Source of the DNA: Aquimarina sp. AU474
GTDB taxonomy: Bacteria; Bacteroidota; Bacteroidia; Flavobacteriales; Flavobacteriaceae
Assembly (NCBI RefSeq): GCF_900312815.1
Contig: NZ_OMPE01000008.1
Location: 434,001-498,000 of the forward strand
Reading direction: 5' to 3'
Length of the DNA: 64,000 nt
Of the stretch, positions 24,131 through 33,420 are shown one piece after another (within the stretch, counting starts at the first letter, position 1; every line of letters begins with the position of its first letter). The position numbers were made by a program, and so were the translations under genes. The notes beneath the pieces were generated by a model. The model saw only the letters and a list, made by a program, of their open reading frames with translations. It was not told where the DNA came from and did no database searches.

Positions 24131-25174
24131 ATGAAAGTATACGATACACTTATTATTGGCGGCGGGCAGGCAGGACTTTCTGTGGCCTATTTTCTAAGGC
24201 GCAAAAATCATGATTATTTGATTTTGGATGATCAGAGTAAGGCGGGAGGGGCGTGGTTACAAACCTGGGATAGTCTTGCTTTGTTTTCACCAACAGAATA
24301 TAGTTCTCTTTCGGGATGGGCAATGCCAAAAAGTGAAAACGAATATCCCAAAAAGAATGAATTTATAGATTATCTAGAACAATACGAAGTTAGATATAAT
24401 ATGGCTATACAAAGAAATACAAATGTTATTTCTGTAAATAAAGAAGCGGATTTGTTTAAAGTTGAAACCGATAGAGGTATGTTTTACAGTAAAACATTAG
24501 TAAGTGCTACAGGTACTGCAAAACAACCTTTTATTCCTAATTATCCCAATCAAGATATTTTTGAAGGGAAACAATTACATTCAATAACCTACAAAAATGC
24601 CAATGAGTTTGCCAGAAAGAAAATATTGATTGTAGGCGGAGGAAATTCAGGCGCTCAGATTCTAGCTGAAGTTTCTAAAGTAACTCAAACGCAATGGATA
24701 ACATTAGAGACCCCATATTTTTTACCAGATGATATCGATGGAAGATATTTGTTTCATGCTGCTACCCAAAAATTTTTAGGAAAGCCAATAGATAATTCTT
24801 CTGATATTAAAGCTTCATTAAGTAATATAGTGATGGTGTCTAGTGTTAAAGAAGCAAGGAACAGAAATGTATTGCATGCAAAACGCCCTTTTACATCGTT
24901 TTATAAAGAAGGTGTTATTTGGCAGGATGGCACAAAAGAACCTTTCGATGTAGTGATTTGGTGTACTGGTTTTAAAGCAAATTTAGAACACTTAAAACCT
25001 TTAGATATCATTGAGAATGATCGTATAAAGACTAATCATACACGCGCTGTAAAAGAGCCAAAACTTTGGCTGGTGGGTTATGGCAATTGGACAGGATTTG
25101 CATCTGCCACTATCTATGGTGTTGGAAAAACTGCTCGACAAACAGTTAAAGAGCTTTCTGAAGAATTATCATAA
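24131..25174 (+). CDS. arsO: ArsO-like NAD(P)H-dependent flavin monooxygenase
   Basis: A 347-residue flavoprotein with two dinucleotide-binding motifs: IIGGGQAGLS at the N-terminus for FAD and LIVGGGNSGAQI near residue 165 for NAD(P)H. The sequence LFSPTEYSSLSGWAMP and the FLPDDIDGRYLF segment resemble ArsO-family monooxygenases found in ars operons, to my recollection. The biochemical role of ArsO is not well settled; oxidation of arsenicals is the usual suggestion. It is 52 nt after the C-S lyase gene, and is the last gene of the cluster. Confidence 0.85.
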   Translation: MKVYDTLIIGGGQAGLSVAYFLRRKNHDYLILDDQSKAGGAWLQTWDSLALFSPTEYSSLSGWAMPKSENEYPKKNEFIDYLEQYEVRYNMAIQRNTNVISVNKEADLFKVETDRGMFYSKTLVSATGTAKQPFIPNYPNQDIFEGKQLHSITYKNANEFARKKILIVGGGNSGAQILAEVSKVTQTQWITLETPYFLPDDIDGRYLFHAATQKFLGKPIDNSSDIKASLSNIVMVSSVKEARNRNVLHAKRPFTSFYKEGVIWQDGTKEPFDVVIWCTGFKANLEHLKPLDIIENDRIKTNHTRAVKEPKLWLVGYGNWTGFASATIYGVGKTARQTVKELSEELS

Positions 25175-25217
25175 AATTCTTGGTGATGTAAATATCAAAT
25201 GAAGAACCATTTAAAAA

Positions 25218-25913
25218 TTACTCAAAGTATATCATATTATGCTTGTAGCTATTACCAATAGGGATTTCAATTTTATGTATTTCTAAGTCGTGTTTTGTAA
25301 ATGCAGTTATTTTCGTTTTATTAACGATGTACGAACGATGAATTCTGATAAAACGATTATCTATTCGTTTTTCAAAACTTGAAATACTCTCTTTTATCGT
25401 TAGTGTTTCATTGGTAAAATGAATCTTGATATAATCTTTTAAACTTTCAATATATAGCACATCATCAAAAAACACACGAATTTGTTTTTTGGCCTTGTTT
25501 ACAAATATACTTTCCTTGTCTTCATAGGTATCAGTAGTATCCCTAGATGTAGTATTTTCCTGTAACTTCAAAAACTTTTGGATAGCAGAGAAGAAACGTT
25601 CAAAAAAAATAGGTTTCAATAAATAGTCCACAGCATTTAATTCAAAGCCATCCAGAGCATAATCACGATATGCTGTGGTAAAAATCACTTCGGGCTTGTA
25701 CATGAGGTTTTTAAAAAAGTCGATGCCCTTTAATTGAGGCATTTCAATATCCAAAAACAATAAGTCAATTTTAGTTTCTGCTAATATAGTACTGGCTTCT
25801 AGAGCACTCTTACAAGAAGACACTAACTCAAAGTTAGGAAGTTTTTCCAAATACGTTTCGATTAATTCTCTAGCCAAAGGCTCGTCATCTATTATTAAAC
25901 AACTATAGGTCAT
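25218..25913 (-). CDS. LytTR-family response regulator
   Basis: A 231-residue regulator: receiver domain (residues 3-120, phospho-acceptor Asp in LLFLDIEMP, conserved Thr in FTTAY, Lys in LLKPI) and a LytTR DNA-binding domain (about 135-231, VLYIESLKDYIKIHF and FIRIHRSYIVN). It overlaps the kinase gene by 4 nt, so the pair is translated together. The genes divergent from the pair (YceI, TonB receptor) are the likely targets. Confidence 0.94.
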   Translation of the reverse strand: MTYSCLIIDDEPLARELIETYLEKLPNFELVSSCKSALEASTILAETKIDLLFLDIEMPQLKGIDFFKNLMYKPEVIFTTAYRDYALDGFELNAVDYLLKPIFFERFFSAIQKFLKLQENTTSRDTTDTYEDKESIFVNKAKKQIRVFFDDVLYIESLKDYIKIHFTNETLTIKESISSFEKRIDNRFIRIHRSYIVNKTKITAFTKHDLEIHKIEIPIGNSYKHNMIYFE

Positions 25914-26971
25914 ATTAGATCTAATTTTAAACGTGCAGAAAAAGAATTTGAACCGTTGTTGATAATCAAATCATGTGTTTTAGGATAAAGTAATTCTAAT
26001 TGTTCTTTTATATTCTTTAATCCTATAGATGTTGTTTTTTCTTTTTCTTTTATCACTTGAGGCACACTATTTTTTATTGAAAAGACTAATTGGTCATTTT
26101 CTTTTGAAATTTGGATTTCGATATTTGCTTGATTAATCTCTTGAGCTACACCATGTTTGAAAGCATTTTCGATAAAAGTTAGCAACAACAACGGTGCAAT
26201 TTTTTCATCCCCACTTACGTGTTGCGTAAAGGTTATTTTTACTCTATCACCATATCGTATTTTCTCTAAAGATAGATAATTGTTAATGAGTTCTATTTCT
26301 TTATGAAGTGTAACATAGTCATCATTACACCGGTATAAAATATAGTCTAAAATGTGAGATAATTTTTCAATGACCTTTGATGTATCATCAGATTTTTTAA
26401 GTGTTAAGGCATGGAGATTATTAAGAGTGTTAAATAAAAAATGTGGATTTAGTTGATGTTTTAATGCTGCTAATTCGGCTGTTTTTTTTTGCTCATTTAG
26501 CTTTAACAAGTGTTGTTTTTCTAAGTACAGTTTTAATACTAATAACAAAAATGTTGGATATAATAAATACAGGGATTTTGATATAAACTCACTAATGTTG
26601 GTCAGTCTTCCCGAAAATGAAGTATCATGAAAACGCTTTATATAATTAGTATATGTAGAAGGAAAAGCAATTTCAAAATAATGTATATAAATTAAGGTGC
26701 AAATACAATAAAAGATAAGTAGTGTAGTAATTATTGATATGGTAAAAATGGTAGTTTTTCTCTTATTTAAAAAATAGGGAATTAAAAACTCTATAATAAT
26801 AAAGGCCATTGCTATTTGCAAAGTCGTGCGAATGCAGTATGTAATAAGCAATTCATGAGTTGTATTGTAATACCAGCTCGAAGACGATACAGAAAACACA
26901 AAAATCAATACTCCAAACACTAGGTATTTTAATCTTGAAGTCTCTATAAGTTTTTGAAGTCTTTGTAGCAT
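25910..26971 (-). CDS. LytS-type membrane sensor histidine kinase
   Basis: A 353-residue kinase with four hydrophobic segments in residues 15-165, a short coiled coil, the His_kinase motif LKHQLNPHFLFNTLNN and a HATPase domain (LLLLTFIENAFKHGV and SIGLKNIKEQLELLYP). It phosphorylates the LytTR regulator encoded by the overlapping downstream gene. There is no recognisable extracytoplasmic sensor domain, so the signal is probably in or near the membrane. Confidence 0.94.
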   Translation of the reverse strand: MLQRLQKLIETSRLKYLVFGVLIFVFSVSSSSWYYNTTHELLITYCIRTTLQIAMAFIIIEFLIPYFLNKRKTTIFTISIITTLLIFYCICTLIYIHYFEIAFPSTYTNYIKRFHDTSFSGRLTNISEFISKSLYLLYPTFLLLVLKLYLEKQHLLKLNEQKKTAELAALKHQLNPHFLFNTLNNLHALTLKKSDDTSKVIEKLSHILDYILYRCNDDYVTLHKEIELINNYLSLEKIRYGDRVKITFTQHVSGDEKIAPLLLLTFIENAFKHGVAQEINQANIEIQISKENDQLVFSIKNSVPQVIKEKEKTTSIGLKNIKEQLELLYPKTHDLIINNGSNSFSARLKLDLI

Positions 26972-27046
26972 TAGTCATTTGTTTGTTGTAAAAATACAAA
27001 TCTTACTCGTTTGATTACTTAGAGATCTATCAATACTAATTTCACG

Positions 27047-27196
27047 ATGTCCAAAATGCAGTTGATGTCGACGAAATTATTTAAGACTATCAATCCACTA
27101 TTCGACATCATTAGAGGCTTATCTATTGGCTTCATAAATAATGAGCAGCTTCTTCAATTAATTTGCCCAAGAATTAAAAAAGTAAACAAAATTTAA
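27047..27196 (+). CDS. Possible 49-residue ORF ahead of the YceI gene
   Basis: An ATG-started basic frame filling most of the gap between the divergent kinase gene and the YceI gene, ending 12 nt before the latter's ATG. No family recognised. The same stretch contains a motif pair also seen at 42345-42401, so it may be regulatory DNA rather than a gene. Confidence 0.2.
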   Translation: MSKMQLMSTKLFKTINPLFDIIRGLSIGFINNEQLLQLICPRIKKVNKI

Positions 27197-27208
27197 ACGT
27201 ATTTAAAA

Positions 27209-27820
27209 ATGAAAAGTATTCAAAATGCATTGGTATCAACTGGTAAAATGAGTTTTGTGTTTTTAACACTTCTACTAACTTCATTACCTATAGTCGCTCA
27301 AGAAAACTCATGGAAGATAGATCCTAATCACTCTACCATAGATTTTGAAATCTCTTATTTTAAAATTGGTGAAATCAAAGGTTCATTTGAAAATTATTCG
27401 GGTTCCTTCATTGAAAAAGATGGTGTAATTTCTGAAGTAAGTATAACAATAAATACCGCTTCAATCAATACCAATCAAGCAGACAGAGATAAACATTTAA
27501 AATCAAAAGATTTTTTTAATACAGATGAGTATTCAGAAATACAATTTAAGAGTACCAACATTACTAAAACTAGTACCAATGTATATGAAGCAAAAGGGCA
27601 ATTTACAATGGGAGGTATTACGAAAACAATTTCGTTAAAACTTTTGGATAAAGGGAGTTACGTGCATCCAAGATTTAAAACTACAAATAAATTTATCAGC
27701 GTTATCGGTATTATACTTCGTGAAGATTTCGAAATAGGAACAAATTATGCTCCTGCAAAATTTGCGCTGGGTAAAGAGGTTGATCTCATTTCAGAAATCC
27801 ATATTGTAAAAGAAAAATAA
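27209..27820 (+). CDS. YceI-family periplasmic protein
   Basis: A 203-residue exported protein with a signal peptide (residues about 12-31, ending VAQ). It then follows the YceI lipocalin-like pattern: WKIDPNHSTIDFEISYF, a middle DKHLKSKDFFNTDEYSEIQFKST and FTMGGITKTISL. YceI proteins bind polyisoprenoids such as ubiquinone-8 in characterised cases. Start is chosen at 27209 because an alternative Met at residue 14 would still leave a signal sequence. It lies 2 nt before the TonB receptor gene, so they form an operon. Confidence 0.92.
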   Translation: MKSIQNALVSTGKMSFVFLTLLLTSLPIVAQENSWKIDPNHSTIDFEISYFKIGEIKGSFENYSGSFIEKDGVISEVSITINTASINTNQADRDKHLKSKDFFNTDEYSEIQFKSTNITKTSTNVYEAKGQFTMGGITKTISLKLLDKGSYVHPRFKTTNKFISVIGIILREDFEIGTNYAPAKFALGKEVDLISEIHIVKEK

Positions 27821-27822
27821 GC

Positions 27823-30174
27823 ATGAAAAATGTTACATTGATTTTATGGAGCTTCTTTTGTGTATTACAGTTAAGTGCTCAAACAGGAGCTGTAAAAGGA
27901 AAAATAATAGATGGAAATACGAAACAAACATTACCTTATGTAAATGTGATCATCAAATCTGGAGAAAATATCACTACAGGGGGCATTACAAATGATAACG
28001 GTGGTTTTTCAATCAAAAAAATCCCCTATGGAAATTATACAGTTAATATCCAGTACATTGGATATGAAACCAAAGAAATGGCAGTTGTATTATCTGCTAA
28101 TAACAAAGCCATAAACATAGGTAATATTGCTATTGTAGAAGATGTTTTATCGCTCGATACCGTAGAAATTACTGCAGAACGCTCAACCATTGAACAAAAA
28201 ATTGACAGAAAAGTAATTAACGTAGGTAAGGATTTGACCACAACTGGCGCATCGGCTAGTGATATTATGGGTAATATTCCCTCTGTTACTATTAATCAAG
28301 ATGGTGATATATCCTTACGAGGAAATGATAATGTTCGCATTCTTGTTGATGGAAAACCCACTAGTCTTACGCCAAGAGATTTATTACAGCAAATACCAAG
28401 TACTTCCATTAAAACCATAGAGTTAGTCACTAATCCTTCGGCAAAATATAATCCAGAAGGAATGAGCGGTATTATTAATATTACTTTAAAAAAGAATACC
28501 AATCTAGGTTTTAATGGAGCTGTAAATCTTGGTTTTACCTATGGTGAACGAGATCGTTATAATAATTCGCTAAATCTAAATTATGGCAATAAGAAACTTA
28601 ATCTTTATGGGAGTTATGGTAATCGTTTCGGAGATCAAATATCCCGAGGTACAGTAACTCGTACAGTCGAGCAAACCAATCAGTTAACCAAAAATATTAA
28701 TAATCAAACATCACATCTAATTAAAATGGGTTTTGATTATTTTATTAATAGCAGAAATACCTTTTCTGTATATACTAATCAAAATATATCCAAGCGTTTA
28801 TCTGATGGTAAAAAAACAATCAGTTTTTTTACAAATCCAGGATTCAATTTTGAACAGTTAGATGATTTACAAACGGATAATCTTAATTCTACCTATAATT
28901 TTGACTATAAGCATACCTTTTCTGAAAATCATGCTATCGAATTAGAAGTTGACCTTAACCGATTAACAAACAAAACTAATAACGACTTTACATTTCTTGC
29001 AAATGCACCTACGGATGATTACGAAGAATTTATAGATGATGATCGAACGAATACGATTCTAAATTTGGATTATGAAAATCCCATTTCTAAAAATTCTACC
29101 TTAGAATTAGGCATAGAAGCCCGTATGAACAAAGTGGATAACACTTATACAACAAGCCGAATAGATTTTAGAAATTCTAATTTCTCTTTTGACAGAGATA
29201 TTTATTCATTCTACACCACTTTTAGTCAAAAATGGAATAAATGGCAGTATAATATAGGAATCAGGTTAGAAAATTATGAAACTGATAATCAGTTTACAGA
29301 AATAGGGGGTGAGCGCAACACTTTTGATGATCAACAATTTAATATATATCCGTCCGGGTTCTTAAAATATACTCCAGATGAAAGTGCCAAAAACAGCTAT
29401 ATCCTAAGTTTTAGTAGACGGGTAGATAGACCTTCGTTAAACCAAATAAATCCTATTCGAAGAATTAGTACACCTCAAATTATCATTACTGGAAATACTA
29501 ATTTATTACCACAGTTTACTAACTCTATTGAGTTAAATTATAATAGAACACTTGATAAAGGAAATATAACCTTTGGGGGTTTTTATAGAAGAATTAATGA
29601 TGAGATTAATAGAAGAGGCTTTTTTGATGATGAAAATCCAACAGTATTAATCCTTGATTACGACAATTTTGATACTACCAATGCTTTGGGTCTCGAGTTA
29701 TCGCTTAACTATAAAATCAATGATTGGTGGCGTTTTAACGGAAGCATTGATGCGTATTCAAGAAATCAAGAAGGGATTATCGAAAACAATAGAGTACAGG
29801 TAGATAATACTCTTTTTAATGTGAAACTAAGTAATAATTTTAAGGCTACAAAAGCACTTACATTTCAATTATTCACACTGTATACCGGTAAGCAACGTGT
29901 ATTACAGTATGAATTGAAAGAAAACTTTTTTATGAATATTGGTGCTCGCTATAGTTTTGCAAAAGGAAAAGGAAGTATTAACCTCAATTTCAATGATATC
30001 TTTAAAACTCAACGTTTCGCTTTTAATGCGTTTAGAACTATTATACAGGAAGGAGAGTATAAAAGGGATAGTCAGTCGGTATTTTTGGGATTATCCTATC
30101 GATTTGGAATAAAAAACAAAAAAGCAAAACGTAAAAAACGGGATGCTAATGAAAAAGCTGATAAATTTTTATAA
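27823..30174 (+). CDS. TonB-dependent receptor-like outer membrane protein
   Basis: A 783-residue protein: signal peptide (1-20), CarboxypepD_reg-like domain (about 22-105, GKIIDGNTKQTLPYVNVII), plug domain (about 110-230, with SDIMGNIPSVTINQDGDISLRGNDNVRILVDGKP) and a beta-barrel of the outer membrane protein beta-barrel family to the C-terminus. No substrate can be named. It is not accompanied by a SusD gene, so it is not a classic SusCD pair. It sits in an operon with YceI and the next secreted protein, next to a divergent LytS/LytTR pair. Confidence 0.92.
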   Translation: MKNVTLILWSFFCVLQLSAQTGAVKGKIIDGNTKQTLPYVNVIIKSGENITTGGITNDNGGFSIKKIPYGNYTVNIQYIGYETKEMAVVLSANNKAINIGNIAIVEDVLSLDTVEITAERSTIEQKIDRKVINVGKDLTTTGASASDIMGNIPSVTINQDGDISLRGNDNVRILVDGKPTSLTPRDLLQQIPSTSIKTIELVTNPSAKYNPEGMSGIINITLKKNTNLGFNGAVNLGFTYGERDRYNNSLNLNYGNKKLNLYGSYGNRFGDQISRGTVTRTVEQTNQLTKNINNQTSHLIKMGFDYFINSRNTFSVYTNQNISKRLSDGKKTISFFTNPGFNFEQLDDLQTDNLNSTYNFDYKHTFSENHAIELEVDLNRLTNKTNNDFTFLANAPTDDYEEFIDDDRTNTILNLDYENPISKNSTLELGIEARMNKVDNTYTTSRIDFRNSNFSFDRDIYSFYTTFSQKWNKWQYNIGIRLENYETDNQFTEIGGERNTFDDQQFNIYPSGFLKYTPDESAKNSYILSFSRRVDRPSLNQINPIRRISTPQIIITGNTNLLPQFTNSIELNYNRTLDKGNITFGGFYRRINDEINRRGFFDDENPTVLILDYDNFDTTNALGLELSLNYKINDWWRFNGSIDAYSRNQEGIIENNRVQVDNTLFNVKLSNNFKATKALTFQLFTLYTGKQRVLQYELKENFFMNIGARYSFAKGKGSINLNFNDIFKTQRFAFNAFRTIIQEGEYKRDSQSVFLGLSYRFGIKNKKAKRKKRDANEKADKFL

Positions 30175-30193
30175 TAATACAATGTTAGAAATA

Positions 30194-30997
30194 ATGAAAA
30201 AAATAACTTTTTATATTACTATAGTCTTGGGTATAAACTCAGTGATAGCACAACAAATAGACACAAAAAATAGCCCCGTAGCAAAAGGATTAATCCATAA
30301 AGTAGTTGCAAAAACTGGAAATTATGATTTGCTTAAAAAACTAAAAGATGTAGCATTCGAATATACTTTTTATAGTACAAAAACCAATAAAAAAGATGTA
30401 TCTACCGAACGTTATATTTTCGACGGAGAAGTATCTTGGGGGAATTATAAAACCCACCAATATTTTGTATTTCCGAATACAACCGAAACTGTAACTCAAT
30501 TTTATGATGGTAGTACGCAAACCAATGTTACACTTGGAGATAAAAATATAACAGATCTAAAGGTATTAAAAAGTGCTAATTTTTTACGTAAAGCTAATTT
30601 TTATTGGTTTACGATGATGCCTAAATTATTGGATCAAGGAATTGTATACGAGTTATTACCCAATAGAACGCACAACCGAATAAACTATAAAATTGTAAAA
30701 ATAGGATTTAACAAAGGAGTAGGCGAGGTTCAGGATGAATTTATCCTATACATTAATCCAAAAACCTTTCTTATAGATAGATTTCTATTTACAGTAAAAG
30801 GGTTTATTCCCGGAGTATTACTTATGGAGGCAGAGTACAAAACTGTTAACGGCTATACATTTATGGCCAAGCGTAAAGTAATTTCTGGCGCCCAATGGGA
30901 TGGTAGTATTACGGGCGATGTGTTGTTTGAGCAAACTTCAACAAATGTGAAATTCACTAATGGTTTCACAAAAGAAATACTAAGTAATATACAATAG
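30194..30997 (+). CDS. Secreted protein of unknown function (LolA/outer-membrane-sorting-like fold possible)
   Basis: The open frame starts at 30143, inside the TonB receptor gene, but the ATG at 30194 begins a clean signal peptide (MKKITFYITIVLGINSVIAQ) and is preferred (267 residues). The rest alternates beta-strands (WGNYKTHQYFVFPN; FYDGSTQTNVTLGDKN; DEFILYINPKTFLIDRFLFTVKG). This resembles LolA/LppX-like lipoprotein-binding folds, a weak impression. It is the third gene of the YceI-TonB operon. Confidence 0.75.
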   Translation: MKKITFYITIVLGINSVIAQQIDTKNSPVAKGLIHKVVAKTGNYDLLKKLKDVAFEYTFYSTKTNKKDVSTERYIFDGEVSWGNYKTHQYFVFPNTTETVTQFYDGSTQTNVTLGDKNITDLKVLKSANFLRKANFYWFTMMPKLLDQGIVYELLPNRTHNRINYKIVKIGFNKGVGEVQDEFILYINPKTFLIDRFLFTVKGFIPGVLLMEAEYKTVNGYTFMAKRKVISGAQWDGSITGDVLFEQTSTNVKFTNGFTKEILSNIQ

Positions 30998-31029
30998 TTT
31001 AGAGAATATTTAATACCCAAAAACGGTGC

Positions 31030-32148
31030 TTATGTATGATCTTTCTTTTTCATCCCAAATAAGAATCTGGGGATTTTAAAAGGGTAAATTACCAATTTAT
31101 AAATGATTATAATTAACGGAAAAGAAGTTAAAATTAATAGTACAATTTTTGATGAGATACTCATATCTAATTGAATAATATAATACCCAAGTATAATAAT
31201 AACAGTTTGGTGTAAAATATAAAAAGGGTATATGGCTTCATTACATTTTTGAAGTATTATACTCTTTTTGTTAAACCAAACCTGTCCATACCCAAGTAAA
31301 GTAGTTACAAGTGTCCAACTCACTAATGCACATACCAAATACCATATATCCCATCTATTACCCAAAGAAAGATATGGCGAAATGTACTCCCCAGGTAAAA
31401 GATAATAACTATAAAACAGGATGAAACTTATAACAAAATAGATGAAATTAAATTTTCTATACCGCTGTAAATAATTCCAAATGTTCTTTGATGAAGTAAA
31501 TAACATACCCGAAATAAAAAAATAGCTATAATAAAAGGTTGAAGAGAGGTTTGTAATATCTTTTGAGTCGCTTGGATATATTTTTTTCAAAAATATAGTT
31601 ATAGTAACTAAAGGAATTAACCATAATAATATTCCATATTTTTTAGAAGTAATATGATCAAGAAGATGTATTAGTTTTTCAGACTTAGATGATTTCAAAT
31701 ATAAAATTAATGGAATCAATATAACCGACATAATGAATAAGTTTTCTATAAACCACAAATGATTTGTTTTGAAAAAAGAACCATTAATATATATATCGAG
31801 ATAAGAAGCATATTTATCTATATGCTCATAATAAGTTTGCGGAGGAATGATAAAAAGAATTCCGAAAATTAGTGGGATGACTAAACGTATACTTCGTTCT
31901 TTGAAAAATTGTTGCCAAGTTCTTTTTGAAAATGCAAACATGGTTCCTGTACCGGATATTAAAAATAATAGGGGTAATCTAAATTGTTCAAAAAACACCA
32001 TTATATCATCAAGTGTTTTGCTGGATGTTGAATTCATTATATGAAAACCATCACCATTAAATGGCATTCCTATATGATGTAGGTACACAGCCAGAATAGC
32101 AATTACACGTAACCAATCCAAATCGTATCGTCTTTTTTTTACTGTCAA
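31030..32148 (-). CDS. Membrane acyltransferase of the acyltransferase 3 family
   Basis: A 372-residue protein with about ten hydrophobic segments and the N-terminal acyltransferase 3 signature (LDWLRVIAILAVYLHHIGMPF, with the family's catalytic-type His) and LPLLFLISGTGTMF. The family O-acylates sugars, peptidoglycan or lipids. The acceptor is not apparent. It lies upstream (same strand) of nothing obvious, with the LytTR membrane protein gene behind it; the two may be functionally linked. Confidence 0.92.
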   Translation of the reverse strand: MTVKKRRYDLDWLRVIAILAVYLHHIGMPFNGDGFHIMNSTSSKTLDDIMVFFEQFRLPLLFLISGTGTMFAFSKRTWQQFFKERSIRLVIPLIFGILFIIPPQTYYEHIDKYASYLDIYINGSFFKTNHLWFIENLFIMSVILIPLILYLKSSKSEKLIHLLDHITSKKYGILLWLIPLVTITIFLKKIYPSDSKDITNLSSTFYYSYFFISGMLFTSSKNIWNYLQRYRKFNFIYFVISFILFYSYYLLPGEYISPYLSLGNRWDIWYLVCALVSWTLVTTLLGYGQVWFNKKSIILQKCNEAIYPFYILHQTVIIILGYYIIQLDMSISSKIVLLILTSFPLIIIIYKLVIYPFKIPRFLFGMKKKDHT

Positions 32149-32254
32149 AATATTTGTTTTTTTGTTTCGTTGGTAAACCTAAAAACAAATTAGTTTGAGA
32201 ATATATTTTTGTGATCAATGACAAGCAGAAGTGACCAAATACAAAGTATTTTAC

Positions 32255-33133
32255 TTACATACTGGAATAGGTACTATTAAAACTAGTAATATTTGATCTA
32301 GAAACGGGAATAGTAATAGCACAGTTCGTTAATGATAATTGATATCCTTGAGCATTCCCCGAAATAGATTCTATAGAATGTAGGTTTACCAAATAGGAGC
32401 GATGTACTTTAAATATTTGTGCAAAAGATTTTAATTGTTCTTCGAGCTCCTTAAGGGTAATACGAATTATGATTTTATTAATTCCAGTAGATGAAGACAT
32501 GAATACTTCTGTATAATTACTTTCTACTTTAGCAAAAAGAAAATCATTAATTTCAAAGTCAAAGTTTTCATTAGATATTGGACTTTTAATAGTGATGGAT
32601 AGGTTCTTTTTTTTGGATATACTTAGGGATGGTATTTCTTTTAAACGGGACCTATGTTTATTTATAAGCCTTTCTAGATTAAGAGGCAGTATAATGATTA
32701 ATAGAAGTGATCCTACCAAAAACGTATTGCGAATTTCTTCCCAAAAATATCTAAAAGACCAATTATTTGGATTTATATAAATTAAATCACGGATTAAAAA
32801 ACCCACTATTCCGATAATTAAAAGAATAATGGATAGATTCAAAATTTCCTTTCCTAATGTCCACATTACATTATTCGCAACATTCTTGTTGATCAGACTA
32901 AAATATAAGTAAGCTATAGGAAAAGGAATACAGGCATGAATTAACAAAATGTAGATAGAATTGATTCTATGCTCGGCTACATTAACCTCAAAAGGTTCAA
33001 AAAAGAAAGAAAACAAAAAACTAGAAATAGACAAACTCAATAATAACAAAATTAACTTTTGTTGATTATCGTAATAATAGGGGTAGGGTTCATTAAAATA
33101 CCTCCTGATTTCGGTCAATTTTAATTTCATCAT
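32255..33133 (-). CDS. Membrane-anchored LytTR DNA-binding regulator
   Basis: A 292-residue one-component regulator: four hydrophobic segments (about residues 28-165), a linker, and a C-terminal LytTR domain (FLFAKVESNYTEVFM; FKVHRSYLVNLHSIESI; ITIPVSRSN). There is no receiver domain. It would sense at the membrane and bind DNA directly. It is divergent from the protease cassette at 33421, and shares the intergenic palindrome at 33312, so it is the obvious candidate regulator of that cassette. Confidence 0.9.
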   Translation of the reverse strand: MMKLKLTEIRRYFNEPYPYYYDNQQKLILLLLSLSISSFLFSFFFEPFEVNVAEHRINSIYILLIHACIPFPIAYLYFSLINKNVANNVMWTLGKEILNLSIILLIIGIVGFLIRDLIYINPNNWSFRYFWEEIRNTFLVGSLLLIIILPLNLERLINKHRSRLKEIPSLSISKKKNLSITIKSPISNENFDFEINDFLFAKVESNYTEVFMSSSTGINKIIIRITLKELEEQLKSFAQIFKVHRSYLVNLHSIESISGNAQGYQLSLTNCAITIPVSRSNITSFNSTYSSM

Positions 33134-33311
33134 CTTAAAAAGCTAAATTAACTTTTTTAATAGAATTGATTAGGGGTTTTATCAAAGTCTTCTTTTACCA
33201 AAGTTGATCAAACACTTCTTAATAGATTTTATAGAAAGTTTTAATAAATCACAACTAGTTAATATTGAGTTAAATAAAACTGAACATTTTATACTTTTTG
33301 TAGTTTTAAGG

Positions 33312-33333
33312 TATACTATTTTTCTATAGTATA
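33312..33333. promoter_or_regulatory. Palindromic operator candidate before the protease cassette
   Basis: TATACTAT / ATAGTATA with a 6-nt spacer, between the divergent LytTR regulator gene and the four-gene cassette. It is AT-rich, so chance is possible. Confidence 0.35.
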
Positions 33334-33420
33334 TCACCCCGTATTATTATATAAAATAAAATGAATGTTGTTTGTTTTTACATCAACAAACAGTATTTAT
33401 GTGATGAAAATTTAAAAAAT

